A stretch of 64,000 nucleotides of DNA from Oscillospiraceae bacterium (lineage in GTDB: Bacteria; Bacillota; Clostridia; Oscillospirales; CAG-272). Position numbers and translations under genes: made by a program. The stretch spans positions 57,431 through 121,430 of the forward strand of contig SVTF01000001.1 of NCBI GenBank assembly GCA_015063905.1. Reading direction: 5' to 3'. Every line of letters begins with the position of its first letter. The stretch's first letter is position 1. A model generated the notes under the pieces. The model was given only the letters and a program-made list of their open reading frames with translations. It was not told the DNA's origin and searched no databases. Positions 42,044-51,459 of this stretch are shown here, in pieces.

Positions 42044-44038
42044 TTACTTATAAAAAATTACTTCAGTATCGGTGCTATCCGAGGTATCTGCAAAGCTTGC
42101 CAGGCGTTTGGCTCTTTCCCCGTCCGCCTCTCTTATATAGGATAGCAACAGTCCGACATTTGTCCAAAAAATGTACATCATTCCCTCATTTACCCATATG
42201 TTTGTTACAGTTCCGAGTATAAGAGAAACAATTATGCCGCACAAGAGCGCCAAGCCTATACTATGATCTTCATTCTGATTAGCTTTCGTGAAGCATCTGA
42301 AGCTGCGCTTAATAAGAAATACGATAAACAAAATGAAGGACATAAGACCGAAAATTCCCGACCAACACAATATCTGCAACCAAACAGACGCGCTGAAAAC
42401 GTCTGCGCATGACAACGTTGTTGAATATCTCGGAAGCACCGCCTCAAGTGCATGAGCTCCCGCGCCTATGCCGGACAGATTTCCGTCAAATATTATATCG
42501 AATATGGTTTTTGCCGCTTCCGTATTAACTGAGGAGCTATGCAATCTTATGGGCATGTATTCCCCAAGGATGCTTGAAAGATCGGGCCAACCAAAATTTG
42601 ATATTGCGAATGGATAGAGCATTACTGCGATCATGATTGGAATGGCAGCCATTATCAGCACGTTGAGAGATTTGTGACTATAGATCAACCAGAATACAAA
42701 GCACTCTATGATCAATGCCGCAACGATCTCATATCGCGCGCACATCCAGCAAGCCACAAGTGTGATCATACTTGCGATCACCATCGTAACAACTCCCTTT
42801 ACACTCTTTTTACTTGTAGCGTACGCGAATATTATCGGGAACACCATCACAGCCAATATACCAAACGCCTCTCCTCCATCCAGCACTGTCATAACGTCAA
42901 CGTGTGACAGATTGGATAGATGCTCACTTACAGGATCTGACATTCGATGCTCTATTCCATTATAGAATCCATCCCATATTCCTATTATAGAGCAAATTAT
43001 CAGCAAAGACATAAGCGTCTTGACACAGATCTTTATTCCCTTTTTTGATGAAATAAGATTATACGTGAGGAAAAATCCGCCCGCAGTCATTATCACATAG
43101 GATATTGCATCGTTCAACACAGTCACTCCGCCCAAAGTAAAGATACTTCCCGCGAAAATGAATGAGCAAAACAGGAATACCATGGTAAGCTCCGGACTGA
43201 AGTCCATAGATCTCCGCCTTTGTATAAGCTTTAATAGGTATGAAGCGGAGGTTATCAGTATCATGATAACAAGACCGGTTTTCGTCATCCCTGCGTATTG
43301 TAAAAAAGGAACTGCGACTATCGTCAATATAACTCCCGCCTCGGGATTGGAGAATATGAGATATATTCCGATTACACACAATAGCGCAACGGGCGCATAC
43401 CACTGTCCAAGGAAATGAGCCAATATTCCAGAGGCTATCGCAGATATGACCGCGAACAGCACGTATTGCTTTCCGCCGTATTGCTTGGTATTCTTGAGCT
43501 TTTCTTCGGGAATATCAAAGAAATCAAGCACTACCTTTCTCATTATTCTGCTTTTGGCAATAGCACCCGTTGCAGACTGAGTTGAGAACAGGAGCGGAAG
43601 CGAACAAACGGCAATTATCGCCGACGATATTATTACGTTCAAGTTTTTTGAGGCAATAATGCTTTGTCCATCCATCAGCACGATTATATAGTGTGCGATC
43701 GCGGACGTCAATCCGTAAAAGGTGAAAAACGTACCGTAAACGTTGAGTCGAAGATAAGCGAGAACTTTGCCAAAACCCGACAGCATGCGAACTATCACAT
43801 TTTTGCTCAACGAACGGGACAAGTTGAGTGATGCGATATTTATTTTCGCCTTGTTTCTGTTAGAGAAGCTCTGTGCGAGAAAGCTCCTTCTGCAATATGT
43901 ATTTTCATCAGACATGCTTTCGCCTACTCTGCCAAAGATAAAAAGCGAATACAAAAACGCAGTAAATCTATCCAGCATTTGCCACAAAAATGAGCCTGAC
44001 CTGTTTCTTTTCGGTCTAATTCTCTTTTCTCTGTCCAT
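42044..44038 (-). CDS. O-antigen ligase/polymerase-like polytopic membrane protein
   Basis: 664 aa with about 12 TM segments, a large loop and 'GIGAGAHALEAVLPRY', typical of Wzy/WaaL-like proteins. Confidence 0.7.
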   Translation of the reverse strand: MDREKRIRPKRNRSGSFLWQMLDRFTAFLYSLFIFGRVGESMSDENTYCRRSFLAQSFSNRNKAKINIASLNLSRSLSKNVIVRMLSGFGKVLAYLRLNVYGTFFTFYGLTSAIAHYIIVLMDGQSIIASKNLNVIISSAIIAVCSLPLLFSTQSATGAIAKSRIMRKVVLDFFDIPEEKLKNTKQYGGKQYVLFAVISAIASGILAHFLGQWYAPVALLCVIGIYLIFSNPEAGVILTIVAVPFLQYAGMTKTGLVIMILITSASYLLKLIQRRRSMDFSPELTMVFLFCSFIFAGSIFTLGGVTVLNDAISYVIMTAGGFFLTYNLISSKKGIKICVKTLMSLLIICSIIGIWDGFYNGIEHRMSDPVSEHLSNLSHVDVMTVLDGGEAFGILAVMVFPIIFAYATSKKSVKGVVTMVIASMITLVACWMCARYEIVAALIIECFVFWLIYSHKSLNVLIMAAIPIMIAVMLYPFAISNFGWPDLSSILGEYMPIRLHSSSVNTEAAKTIFDIIFDGNLSGIGAGAHALEAVLPRYSTTLSCADVFSASVWLQILCWSGIFGLMSFILFIVFLIKRSFRCFTKANQNEDHSIGLALLCGIIVSLILGTVTNIWVNEGMMYIFWTNVGLLLSYIREADGERAKRLASFADTSDSTDTEVIFYK

Positions 44039-44068
44039 AGCTCCTCCTTTCCAATACTAATATTTCCG

Positions 44069-44776
44069 TTAGTTTTTTTCTGTTTCAAGCAGATCGGGGC
44101 GCTGCTCCTCGGTAAGCCGTCTTGCACTATCATCGCGCCATTTATCAATGTTTGCGTGGTGTCCGGATATAAGCACGTCCGGTACCTTTACACCGTGAAA
44201 TTCATAAGGTCTTGTATATTGCGGATACTCGAGCATTCCCGAGGAAATGCTCTCTTTCTCGTAACATTCCGGGTCTGAGAGCACTCCGTCCACCAATCTT
44301 GATACGCAATCAACCAAAATAGTCGCGGGTATCTCTCCGCCCGTGAGAACGAAATCTCCTATGGATATCTCCTCGTCAACGATCTCATCAATTATGCGTC
44401 GGTCAACGCCCTCATAATGACCGCAAAGAATTATAACATTATCATACATAGCAAGCTCTTGTGCCTTTTTCTGATTCAAGACCTTGCCCGCAGGCGACAT
44501 ATATATCACTCTGCGGCTTGTATTTTCAACGCCTTCGCTCGCCTGACCGTCAAGAATCGCCTTATAGCAATTATATATCGGCGGTGCCATCATAAGCATC
44601 CCCTTGCCGCCGCCGTAAGGCGTGTCGTCTACTCTGCGATGCTTGTCCTCGGAATAGTCGCGGATGTTGTGCAATCGCACGTCGATCGCTCCGCTTTTTC
44701 TGGCTCTTCCAATAATACTTTCGGACAATACATAGTCCACAAGATCAGGAAAGAGCGTCATTATATCAAATCTCAT
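44069..44776 (-). CDS. trmD: tRNA (guanosine(37)-N1)-methyltransferase
   Basis: MRFDIMTLFPDLVDYVLSESIIGRARKSGAIDVRLHNIRDYSEDKHRRVDDTPYGGGKGMLM; 'LCGHYEGVDRR'. Confidence 0.98.
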   Translation of the reverse strand: MRFDIMTLFPDLVDYVLSESIIGRARKSGAIDVRLHNIRDYSEDKHRRVDDTPYGGGKGMLMMAPPIYNCYKAILDGQASEGVENTSRRVIYMSPAGKVLNQKKAQELAMYDNVIILCGHYEGVDRRIIDEIVDEEISIGDFVLTGGEIPATILVDCVSRLVDGVLSDPECYEKESISSGMLEYPQYTRPYEFHGVKVPDVLISGHHANIDKWRDDSARRLTEEQRPDLLETEKN

Positions 44777-44789
44777 ACAAATTACCTTT

Positions 44790-45314
44790 TCAGTCGTCTG
44801 ACAAAAGTCCGGGAATGGTATGAACGAATACGCCCTTATCTATATCAACTCTTTTGACAAATTCGTCCACAACGGGCATCATTCTCTCGCCCGACGGAGT
44901 GTTTACAACGTATATATCCGACGCCCCTCTGTTGATAACGTCCGAAATAGTTCCGTATACGCGTCCGTCTTGCTCATCAATGACCTCAAGTCCTATAAGG
45001 TCGGCGATAAAATAAGCACCGTCGGCGAGATCGAAGTCGGCTCTGGCAGCATAGAGCATGGTTCCCTTTGCAGCTATTGCCTTATCCATATCGTCAATTC
45101 CCTCAAGCGTTGCAATAACAAAGCTTTTGAATATCGACGCATGAATCACCTTTTTTTCTATATATTTGCCATTCTCACGCACAAACACGCGGCCAAGAGA
45201 GGCGAGGACCGAGGGGGTATCGCAAAGCGACTCCAGCTTAACGTCACCTCTGACCCCATGGGTGTTGATTATTTTAGCACATTCCAGATACTGTTTTTTT
45301 ACCATAACGTCCAT
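44790..45314 (-). CDS. rimM: Ribosome maturation factor RimM
   Basis: 'LECAKIINTHGVRGDVKLESLCDTPSVLASLGRVFV', PRC-barrel 'YFIADLIGLEVIDEQDGRVYGTISDVINRGASDIYVV'. Confidence 0.95.
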   Translation of the reverse strand: MDVMVKKQYLECAKIINTHGVRGDVKLESLCDTPSVLASLGRVFVRENGKYIEKKVIHASIFKSFVIATLEGIDDMDKAIAAKGTMLYAARADFDLADGAYFIADLIGLEVIDEQDGRVYGTISDVINRGASDIYVVNTPSGERMMPVVDEFVKRVDIDKGVFVHTIPGLLSDD

Positions 45315-45444
45315 TCCAATACAAGTTCACATTATTATACAGAGTAATTATATCACACAGTAACGTAAATTTCAAGACATTGAGTAAATTTTTTATATTT
45401 ATGGACAAACTCTCATAAATGCGCAAAAAATTTACAATTAGGTG

Positions 45445-45473
45445 TTGACTTTTTAGCGCTTTACGGGTAAAAT
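45445..45473 (+). promoter_or_regulatory. Sigma-A-type promoter for yajC
   Basis: ttgact - 17 nt - taaaat. Confidence 0.7.
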
Positions 45474-45509
45474 ATAGAAGATAGTGATTTTTTTGAAAGG
45501 ATATTTGAA

Positions 45510-45845
45510 ATGTTGAACGTATTATTGCTTACAAGCGGAAATGGCTCCTCTCCTGCGAGCGATCCGTTTTCTTTGGTCCTTCCGATAATTTTCATCGTTC
45601 TTATTGCTGCAATGTGGTTCTTTGGCGGTCGCTCCCAGAGAAAACAGGAAAAGCAGCAAGCCGAGATGAGAAATAATCTTCAGGTTGGTGACGAAATAAC
45701 CACCATCGGCGGAATTATTGGTAAGGTCGTCAGCATCAAGGATGAGACCTGTGTCATCGAAACTACACGCGAGAGAACAAAGATCCGCATTTTGAGAACC
45801 GCGATCAGCCGTGTAGACGTAAAAGCAGAAGACTCTATAGACTGA
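45510..45845 (+). CDS. yajC: Preprotein translocase subunit YajC
   Basis: TM, 'GGRSQRKQEKQQAEMRNNLQVGDEITTIGGIIGKVVSIKDETCVIET'. Confidence 0.95.
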   Translation: MLNVLLLTSGNGSSPASDPFSLVLPIIFIVLIAAMWFFGGRSQRKQEKQQAEMRNNLQVGDEITTIGGIIGKVVSIKDETCVIETTRERTKIRILRTAISRVDVKAEDSID

Positions 45846-45863
45846 TAGTAAAGTAATAAAAAA

Positions 45864-45923
45864 TCCTCCCTTTGCATACACTTTATCGAATGTTCGATAA
45901 AGCATATAAGGGAGGCTTTTTTT
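45864..45923 (+). promoter_or_regulatory. Terminator-like hairpin overlapping the SD of the downstream gene
   Basis: cctccctt (45865-45872) pairs with aagggagg (45908-45915); inner stem ctttatcgaa/ttcgataaag (45881-45902); then ctttttttATG. Confidence 0.7.
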
Positions 45924-46451
45924 ATGCAAAGATCTCAAGGCAGATACCCAACTCCAAAACCAAAATCAGCAAGTGGAGCATTAACAAGACGACGCGCTTC
46001 TCTTCCCGGATTGCGCGCGTCAGAGGTCGAGGATCAGGGGCTATTTGTTACTGTTATCAAAAAAGCTTTGTTTGGACTTGCGGGATTTATCTTGTCCGGA
46101 CTTATACTTGTAACATTTGCTTGCTTCATCGCCTACTCAAGCGCGGATCCCGGTTCACTAATAACACCGATCGCAACAGCGATCCTGCTTATATCCTCAT
46201 TCATAGGCGGGTTTATCACCGCAAAGCTCGTGCATGAATCCCCCTTGCTTTGCGGGATCGTATGCGGTGCTATGTGCACTGTTTCAATGCTGATCTTATC
46301 GCTTTGCTTTACGGGCGCGCAGTCATCTCACTACACCTTTTTCCAAGGTCTGCTATTGCACGCCTTCGCTATTCTCTTTTCCATTCTCGGCGCATACGCA
46401 GGAAATTTCAAAAGAAAGCCAAATCCGAGAAAAAGACGGTTTGGCAACTGA
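45924..46451 (+). CDS. TIGR04086-like membrane protein
   Basis: N-terminal basic tail followed by 4 TM segments, 'GGFITAKLVHESPLLCGIVCGAMCTVSMLILSL'; downstream of yajC. Confidence 0.75.
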   Translation: MQRSQGRYPTPKPKSASGALTRRRASLPGLRASEVEDQGLFVTVIKKALFGLAGFILSGLILVTFACFIAYSSADPGSLITPIATAILLISSFIGGFITAKLVHESPLLCGIVCGAMCTVSMLILSLCFTGAQSSHYTFFQGLLLHAFAILFSILGAYAGNFKRKPNPRKRRFGN

Positions 46452-46468
46452 TAGTTCGCGCAAAACGC

Positions 46469-46502
46469 AAAAGAACCAACGCCTGTGGCGCTGGTTCTTT
46501 TT
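46469..46502. terminator. Intrinsic terminator between convergent genes
   Basis: aaaagaaccaacgcctgtggcgctggttctttttg. Confidence 0.8.
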
Positions 46503-46518
46503 GTTATATTAGTAGCTC

Positions 46519-49023
46519 TTATTCTGCGGGAGGGACAAAGGTAAGTCCTTTGATATAAGCGGTATCGTTGTAGCTGGACACCGAGCTATCCTTGGAATAT
46601 TCAAATTCAATAACGTCTCCCGCATTAACGGCAATATCGTATGTTTGATACGCCGTATCTCCGGAGCAAGAGATTAAGACTTCACCGTTTTTATACACAT
46701 AAAGCATATCACAGCCTGACTCAGAAGATGTTCTGTACTGGAAGGTGTAATGACCGTCAGCGGTGGCCACAACGTGATAATACGCCTTGGTGTATTCGAC
46801 GTACTGATTGTTAGAAGTAAGAACGTCTACGGGGTTGTTGTAGTCATCGTACTCTACCGATGTATCGAAGGAGTATCCGGAATCCGAAACATACTCTTCA
46901 AAATGAAGGTCTCTGATGTATGCGCAGTCATTTTCGTACGAATTCGAATAATCCTTTATATACTTGAACTCAATAACGTCACCCTTATACACCTTGATCT
47001 TAGCGTTCACGTAACTGTCATTTGATCCCGAACGGGACAACTCACAATAATCGTTAACGTACACCTCAAAATAATCGCACGAATCGGAGGAAACCAGATA
47101 GTCAAAAACGAGATATCCAAAATCCGTGGCTGTAACCGTATAATAAGCCGTGGAATTGTCGACTCCCTTATTGTTGGAAACAAGAATTTCTACGGTATCT
47201 CCGTTATCGTTAGTTCCCATCGTTTCGTCAAAGCCGTATCCGTAGGGGTTAGACTCATCCAATTCCTCAAAGGTAAGGCCACTGATATATGCCTGGTCAT
47301 TACCGGAATCTCCCGAGCTATCCTTAGAATAGAAGAATTCAAGAACGTCACCCTCGTAAACTATAACGGTACACATCTCATAGGATGTCTCTCCCGAGCA
47401 GTAGAACAACCTATCGCTCGAGCTATTTACGCATGCCCAGAATTGATCCCAACCGGACTCGGATGAAACTCTGTAGTAGAACGTGTAGCGACCGTAAGTG
47501 GGAGCTACCACTCTGTAATAAGCCGTTGATCCACTAATGCCTTGATTGTTGGAAACAAGAACATCGGCACTGACACTTTCGTCCTGCTCAAAGCCGTATT
47601 CATATCCCCAGTTGTCATCGGGAGCGATGGTTTCTGTACTGTCAGTCGTGTCAGTTTCCACTGTGGACTCTCCATACTCATCGAAGCGAAGGCCCTTGAT
47701 ACGCGCGCAGTCGGCGCCATACGAATTAGAACCGTCTTTTTCATACTTGAACTCGATAGTGTCTCCCTCTTCGACCTCAAGCTCAAACCATTGATAATTA
47801 TAATCCTCTCCGGAGTGACGTAAAACGGTCATGCCGTTATGAATTACGTAGAATACATCATATGAGCTTTCAGAAATAACCTTGTAGTCGAAACGTAGGT
47901 ATCCGTCGTAGGGAGCCTCTACCATCATATACGAGCAAGAGCTGTTTACGTTGTCGTTGGTAGATATAAGAATTTCTACGGAATTTCCATTTTCATCAAC
48001 TGATTGTGTTTCAACAACGAACTCGTATTCGCGTTCGTCCGTACCAGTAGTTTCAGTAGTCTCAGTAGTCTCACCATCGTCATAGTCGGTGATCAAAGCG
48101 AGGGGGACATAGTAATAATCGTTGTCGCAGAACACCTTGCCCCATTCATTGTCATCACTTACACCTACAATGTCAAGGATATATCCGTAACCAACGTTCC
48201 AATACTCGGATCCGTTGCCATAATACAAAATAGTATCGTTGTATATGGTTATAACCTTACCATAGTAATCATAGTAATTGAGCTCGCCGGGGGCTACGTT
48301 AGCGCCCGTTGTCTCCTCATTGGTATCAATGCCTGAGAATATATCTTCCCACTCAAAAATGCCATCATTGCAGTTAAATTCCAGACCATCGTTTGCGATT
48401 ATAACGTTATTGAAAAGCGCAACGATCTGATCAAGCGATCCGTGATATGTGATCTCGTAAAGATCATAGCACGAACGGAATGCCGTGGAACAAATAACCT
48501 TTGTATCCTGATGCACCTCGCAGATCGACGCACTCATGTCTGATACCATTATCAGCAAAACGTACGGATTGCTCTTATTTCCCAGATAAAGCGCATGATC
48601 GTACTCATTGTAAGCAAGGCTGTAACAACCGTCAAATACGTTGTTACCAATGCCCGCAAGATTTTTGGACAGAGAAACATCCTTGAGATTAGGGCAGTCT
48701 TTGAACGCACTGTCACCAATATAGGTCACGCTATCGGGGATGGTTACCTTTTTAAGCTTTTCAAGCCCCTCGAATGCGGAAGGCGCAATCTGTGTTACTG
48801 CCTTTTTCTTATACTTCTTTGGAATCGTGATCGTTTTTACATCCTCGTCATCAATTGCAACGACCGCATACGTTCCGTCATCAAGCTTTTGGTATTCTAA
48901 TCCTTCTGTTCCCTCGTCTTCGGATTCTTTTTCGTCCTTGTCAGAACCAAAAATATTACACGACGAAAGAACCAAGATCAAGCACAACAACAGCGACAAA
49001 AGCGCTAAAGCTCTCTTTTTCAT
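46519..49023 (-). CDS. Putative lipoprotein: LRR/BspA-like N-terminus, SH3-like segment, four tandem beta-sandwich-like repeats
   Basis: Lipobox-like 'LVLSSC'; 'VTIPDSVTYIGDSAFKDCPNLKDVSL'; four units ending in 'GD.IEF.Y.KD.S.S...D.A.I.GL.F'. Start chosen at MKKRAL. Confidence 0.88.
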   Translation of the reverse strand: MKKRALALLSLLLCLILVLSSCNIFGSDKDEKESEDEGTEGLEYQKLDDGTYAVVAIDDEDVKTITIPKKYKKKAVTQIAPSAFEGLEKLKKVTIPDSVTYIGDSAFKDCPNLKDVSLSKNLAGIGNNVFDGCYSLAYNEYDHALYLGNKSNPYVLLIMVSDMSASICEVHQDTKVICSTAFRSCYDLYEITYHGSLDQIVALFNNVIIANDGLEFNCNDGIFEWEDIFSGIDTNEETTGANVAPGELNYYDYYGKVITIYNDTILYYGNGSEYWNVGYGYILDIVGVSDDNEWGKVFCDNDYYYVPLALITDYDDGETTETTETTGTDEREYEFVVETQSVDENGNSVEILISTNDNVNSSCSYMMVEAPYDGYLRFDYKVISESSYDVFYVIHNGMTVLRHSGEDYNYQWFELEVEEGDTIEFKYEKDGSNSYGADCARIKGLRFDEYGESTVETDTTDSTETIAPDDNWGYEYGFEQDESVSADVLVSNNQGISGSTAYYRVVAPTYGRYTFYYRVSSESGWDQFWACVNSSSDRLFYCSGETSYEMCTVIVYEGDVLEFFYSKDSSGDSGNDQAYISGLTFEELDESNPYGYGFDETMGTNDNGDTVEILVSNNKGVDNSTAYYTVTATDFGYLVFDYLVSSDSCDYFEVYVNDYCELSRSGSNDSYVNAKIKVYKGDVIEFKYIKDYSNSYENDCAYIRDLHFEEYVSDSGYSFDTSVEYDDYNNPVDVLTSNNQYVEYTKAYYHVVATADGHYTFQYRTSSESGCDMLYVYKNGEVLISCSGDTAYQTYDIAVNAGDVIEFEYSKDSSVSSYNDTAYIKGLTFVPPAE

Positions 49024-49122
49024 TACCTTTTCTCCCTTGAATTTATTATTTTGGTATGCTAAATGGTTTCGATAAGCCTCCAATATAATTGTATCACAGT
49101 TTTATGTAAATGTCAAGCATAT

Positions 49123-49920
49123 TTACTTAAGTGTCTTATAGAAATCAAGAGATCCAAATGATCTGCCTAAATGGTTGAGAATATAATTCTCGGTTGTTCG
49201 AGATAGATCCGCAAGCTCTCCCGCGTCACTGATCTCAAAGGAAAATATCTTATTTTGCGGTGCTCCCGCGACAAATCGCAACGCCGCAAGAACCGTTGGC
49301 GACACTCCGCATAACACATTCGCCTGGGGCACATCCTCAAATTCCTTTGATATTTTCGGCACGTGGCTCGCGCGCCTCGCCATACAATCGGTACATATAA
49401 GCTTTCCGCCCATAATATCAAGATACATAAAATCTGAATAGCGCTCTTTGCAATACGCGCAATACGAAAGCTCGGGCGCATATCCCGACATAACCGCCGC
49501 GCGCATCTCAAATACTGCCTTTATTAGCTCGATATTCTTCTCTCCCTTGCCTATAAGATACAAGGAATTGAGCAAAAGCCGCATTATTTCCCCGCTGTCC
49601 TCATCTTCCTCGTCGGTCAACTCGTTTGACAGATCGCAAAGATATGAAGCAAGCGCCACACGCTCGATATCCTTTGATATATCGTAAAAATGCTCCAAAA
49701 CACTTCCCGACTTGAGCCAATATATTGAGCTGCTCTTGTTGATCTCAAAGTTTCCGTATATGAAAAGCTGGGATACAGCGGTATTTTTATTGTTTGGAGA
49801 TCTGCCACCCTTGACCATAACTGCAAGTCTGCCGCGATCAGGCGTTATTATGTACAAAAGCTTGTCTGAAACGCCCACGTCAATTATGCGCGTAACAACA
49901 CCGTCGGTAGCAAAAGCCAC
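49123..49920 (-). CDS. recO: DNA repair protein RecO
   Basis: 'VVTRIIDVGVSDKLLYIITPDRGRLAVMVKGGRSPNNK', zinc-binding 'CAYCKERYSDFMYLDIMGGKLICTDC'. Confidence 0.95.
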   Translation of the reverse strand: MAFATDGVVTRIIDVGVSDKLLYIITPDRGRLAVMVKGGRSPNNKNTAVSQLFIYGNFEINKSSSIYWLKSGSVLEHFYDISKDIERVALASYLCDLSNELTDEEDEDSGEIMRLLLNSLYLIGKGEKNIELIKAVFEMRAAVMSGYAPELSYCAYCKERYSDFMYLDIMGGKLICTDCMARRASHVPKISKEFEDVPQANVLCGVSPTVLAALRFVAGAPQNKIFSFEISDAGELADLSRTTENYILNHLGRSFGSLDFYKTLK

Positions 49921-49984
49921 AGTTCTCCCTCCTTTATCGCATCACTATTATTCAGCGCGGCACGTCGGTGCGCCATACGCCTCA

Positions 49985-50875
49985 TTATTCCTCGGTATAT
50001 CCGAAATCTGTCAATCCCCTTTGGTTATCTCGCCAGTTTTCCTTGACCTTTACCCAAAGATTGAGATAAACCTTTGTGCCGAATATGGTCTCAAGATCTG
50101 CTCTGGCATAAGAACCGACTCGCTTTAATTCCTCACCGTTCTTACCAACGATGATGCCTTTATGCGATGCTTTCTCGCAGAAGATCTCCGCGCGTATGCT
50201 TACAAGACTTCCCTCATCCTTGAATTCTTCAATAGCAACGGCAATGCCGTGCGGTATTTCCTTATTCAGCGTGCGCAAAAGCTTTTCTCTTATAACCTCT
50301 GCCGCTACCTGTCTTTCCGACTGATCGGTCACCATATCCTCGGGAAAGAAAAAGTCTGACTCCGCAAGAAAAGGAGTGCACTCGTCAAGCACGGATTCAA
50401 CGCCCTTTCCATTTTTGGCGCACATAGGAACCACCGCGCAAAAATCATGTAGCGCGGCGTACTCGGTTATTCTTTCCGCGATCTCCTCTCTGCGATAAAG
50501 ATCGACCTTATTAAGTGCCAAAACGCAAGGAGTTTTTGTACTCTGAACGTACTTTATCACGTTCTTTTCAACGTCCGAGACGGGTTTTCCCGTGTCTACC
50601 ACAAGTATCACCGCATCCGCATCCTGCATGGACGAGTTTGCCGTTTTTACCATATAGGTACCCAAAGAGTTGCGCGGCTTAAATATACCGGGGGTGTCAA
50701 GAAAAACGTACTGGTCGTCTCCCTTTGTGTGTATTCCGATTATTCTGTTTCTTGTGGTCTGCGGCTTGGATGAAACAATTGCCACCTTTTCGCCGAGTAT
50801 GGTGTTGAGAAGCGTGGACTTTCCAACGTTTGGACGTCCCACGATAGCTATAAATCCCGTTCTTTTCATCGTCAT
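49985..50875 (-). CDS. era: GTPase Era
   Basis: 'GFIAIVGRPNVGKSTLLNTILGEKVAIVSSKPQTTRNRIIGI', C-terminal KH domain. Confidence 0.98.
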   Translation of the reverse strand: MTMKRTGFIAIVGRPNVGKSTLLNTILGEKVAIVSSKPQTTRNRIIGIHTKGDDQYVFLDTPGIFKPRNSLGTYMVKTANSSMQDADAVILVVDTGKPVSDVEKNVIKYVQSTKTPCVLALNKVDLYRREEIAERITEYAALHDFCAVVPMCAKNGKGVESVLDECTPFLAESDFFFPEDMVTDQSERQVAAEVIREKLLRTLNKEIPHGIAVAIEEFKDEGSLVSIRAEIFCEKASHKGIIVGKNGEELKRVGSYARADLETIFGTKVYLNLWVKVKENWRDNQRGLTDFGYTEE

Positions 50876-51426
50876 TCTTCCTCTAAATACTTTTCAACGA
50901 ACAATCTCACGTTGTCTTTTGCCAAATTCGCATAATCCGCGTCGTAATACGACATAAGGTATATGTACTCGGGCGCTCCGGAAAGCTTTTCGCCGCCGAC
51001 CTTCAAAAAGAACAGCGTTCCCTCTATCGGATACACTCTTGTGTAGTATTTCCCGTCATCACGGCTTCTATCTTCGTAATTGAAATTTTCAAAGGTCTTC
51101 CACGTAATGTCGCCGTAATTGTCGGCAATAGCGTATACCTGGTTCATTACAAGATCCTGTTTATCAGTTACCTTGTTCTTGTTCTTTTGCGCTTCAAGAA
51201 ACATATCCACCGCAAATGGACTGAATACCGTTATTATCACAAACGACGTTATCAAAAACGCTATCAGACGCGCATGTCTTTTAAAGAACCCTTCCTTTTT
51301 CTCTTTTGACGGCTCGTGATCCTCTACCTTTGGATTATCGCCTGGCTCGAACACACTCACCTCGGAATAGTTCTCTGTCTGAGCACGCTTTTGCTGTTGC
51401 AATGCTCTTCTTTCACTTGGTTTCAT
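50872..51426 (-). CDS. Uncharacterised single-TM protein in the era operon
   Basis: ATGA-type overlap with era; one TM 'LIAFLITSFVIITVFSPFAV'; no family recognised. Confidence 0.75.
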   Translation of the reverse strand: MKPSERRALQQQKRAQTENYSEVSVFEPGDNPKVEDHEPSKEKKEGFFKRHARLIAFLITSFVIITVFSPFAVDMFLEAQKNKNKVTDKQDLVMNQVYAIADNYGDITWKTFENFNYEDRSRDDGKYYTRVYPIEGTLFFLKVGGEKLSGAPEYIYLMSYYDADYANLAKDNVRLFVEKYLEEE

Positions 51427-51459
51427 AATTCAAGATCACCTTTTGACTGTCTTTATCTA

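Noticed and set aside
46469-46502. Candidate small RNA hairpin between the TIGR04086-like gene and the lipoprotein
   Set aside because: Ordinary bidirectional terminator between convergent genes explains it.
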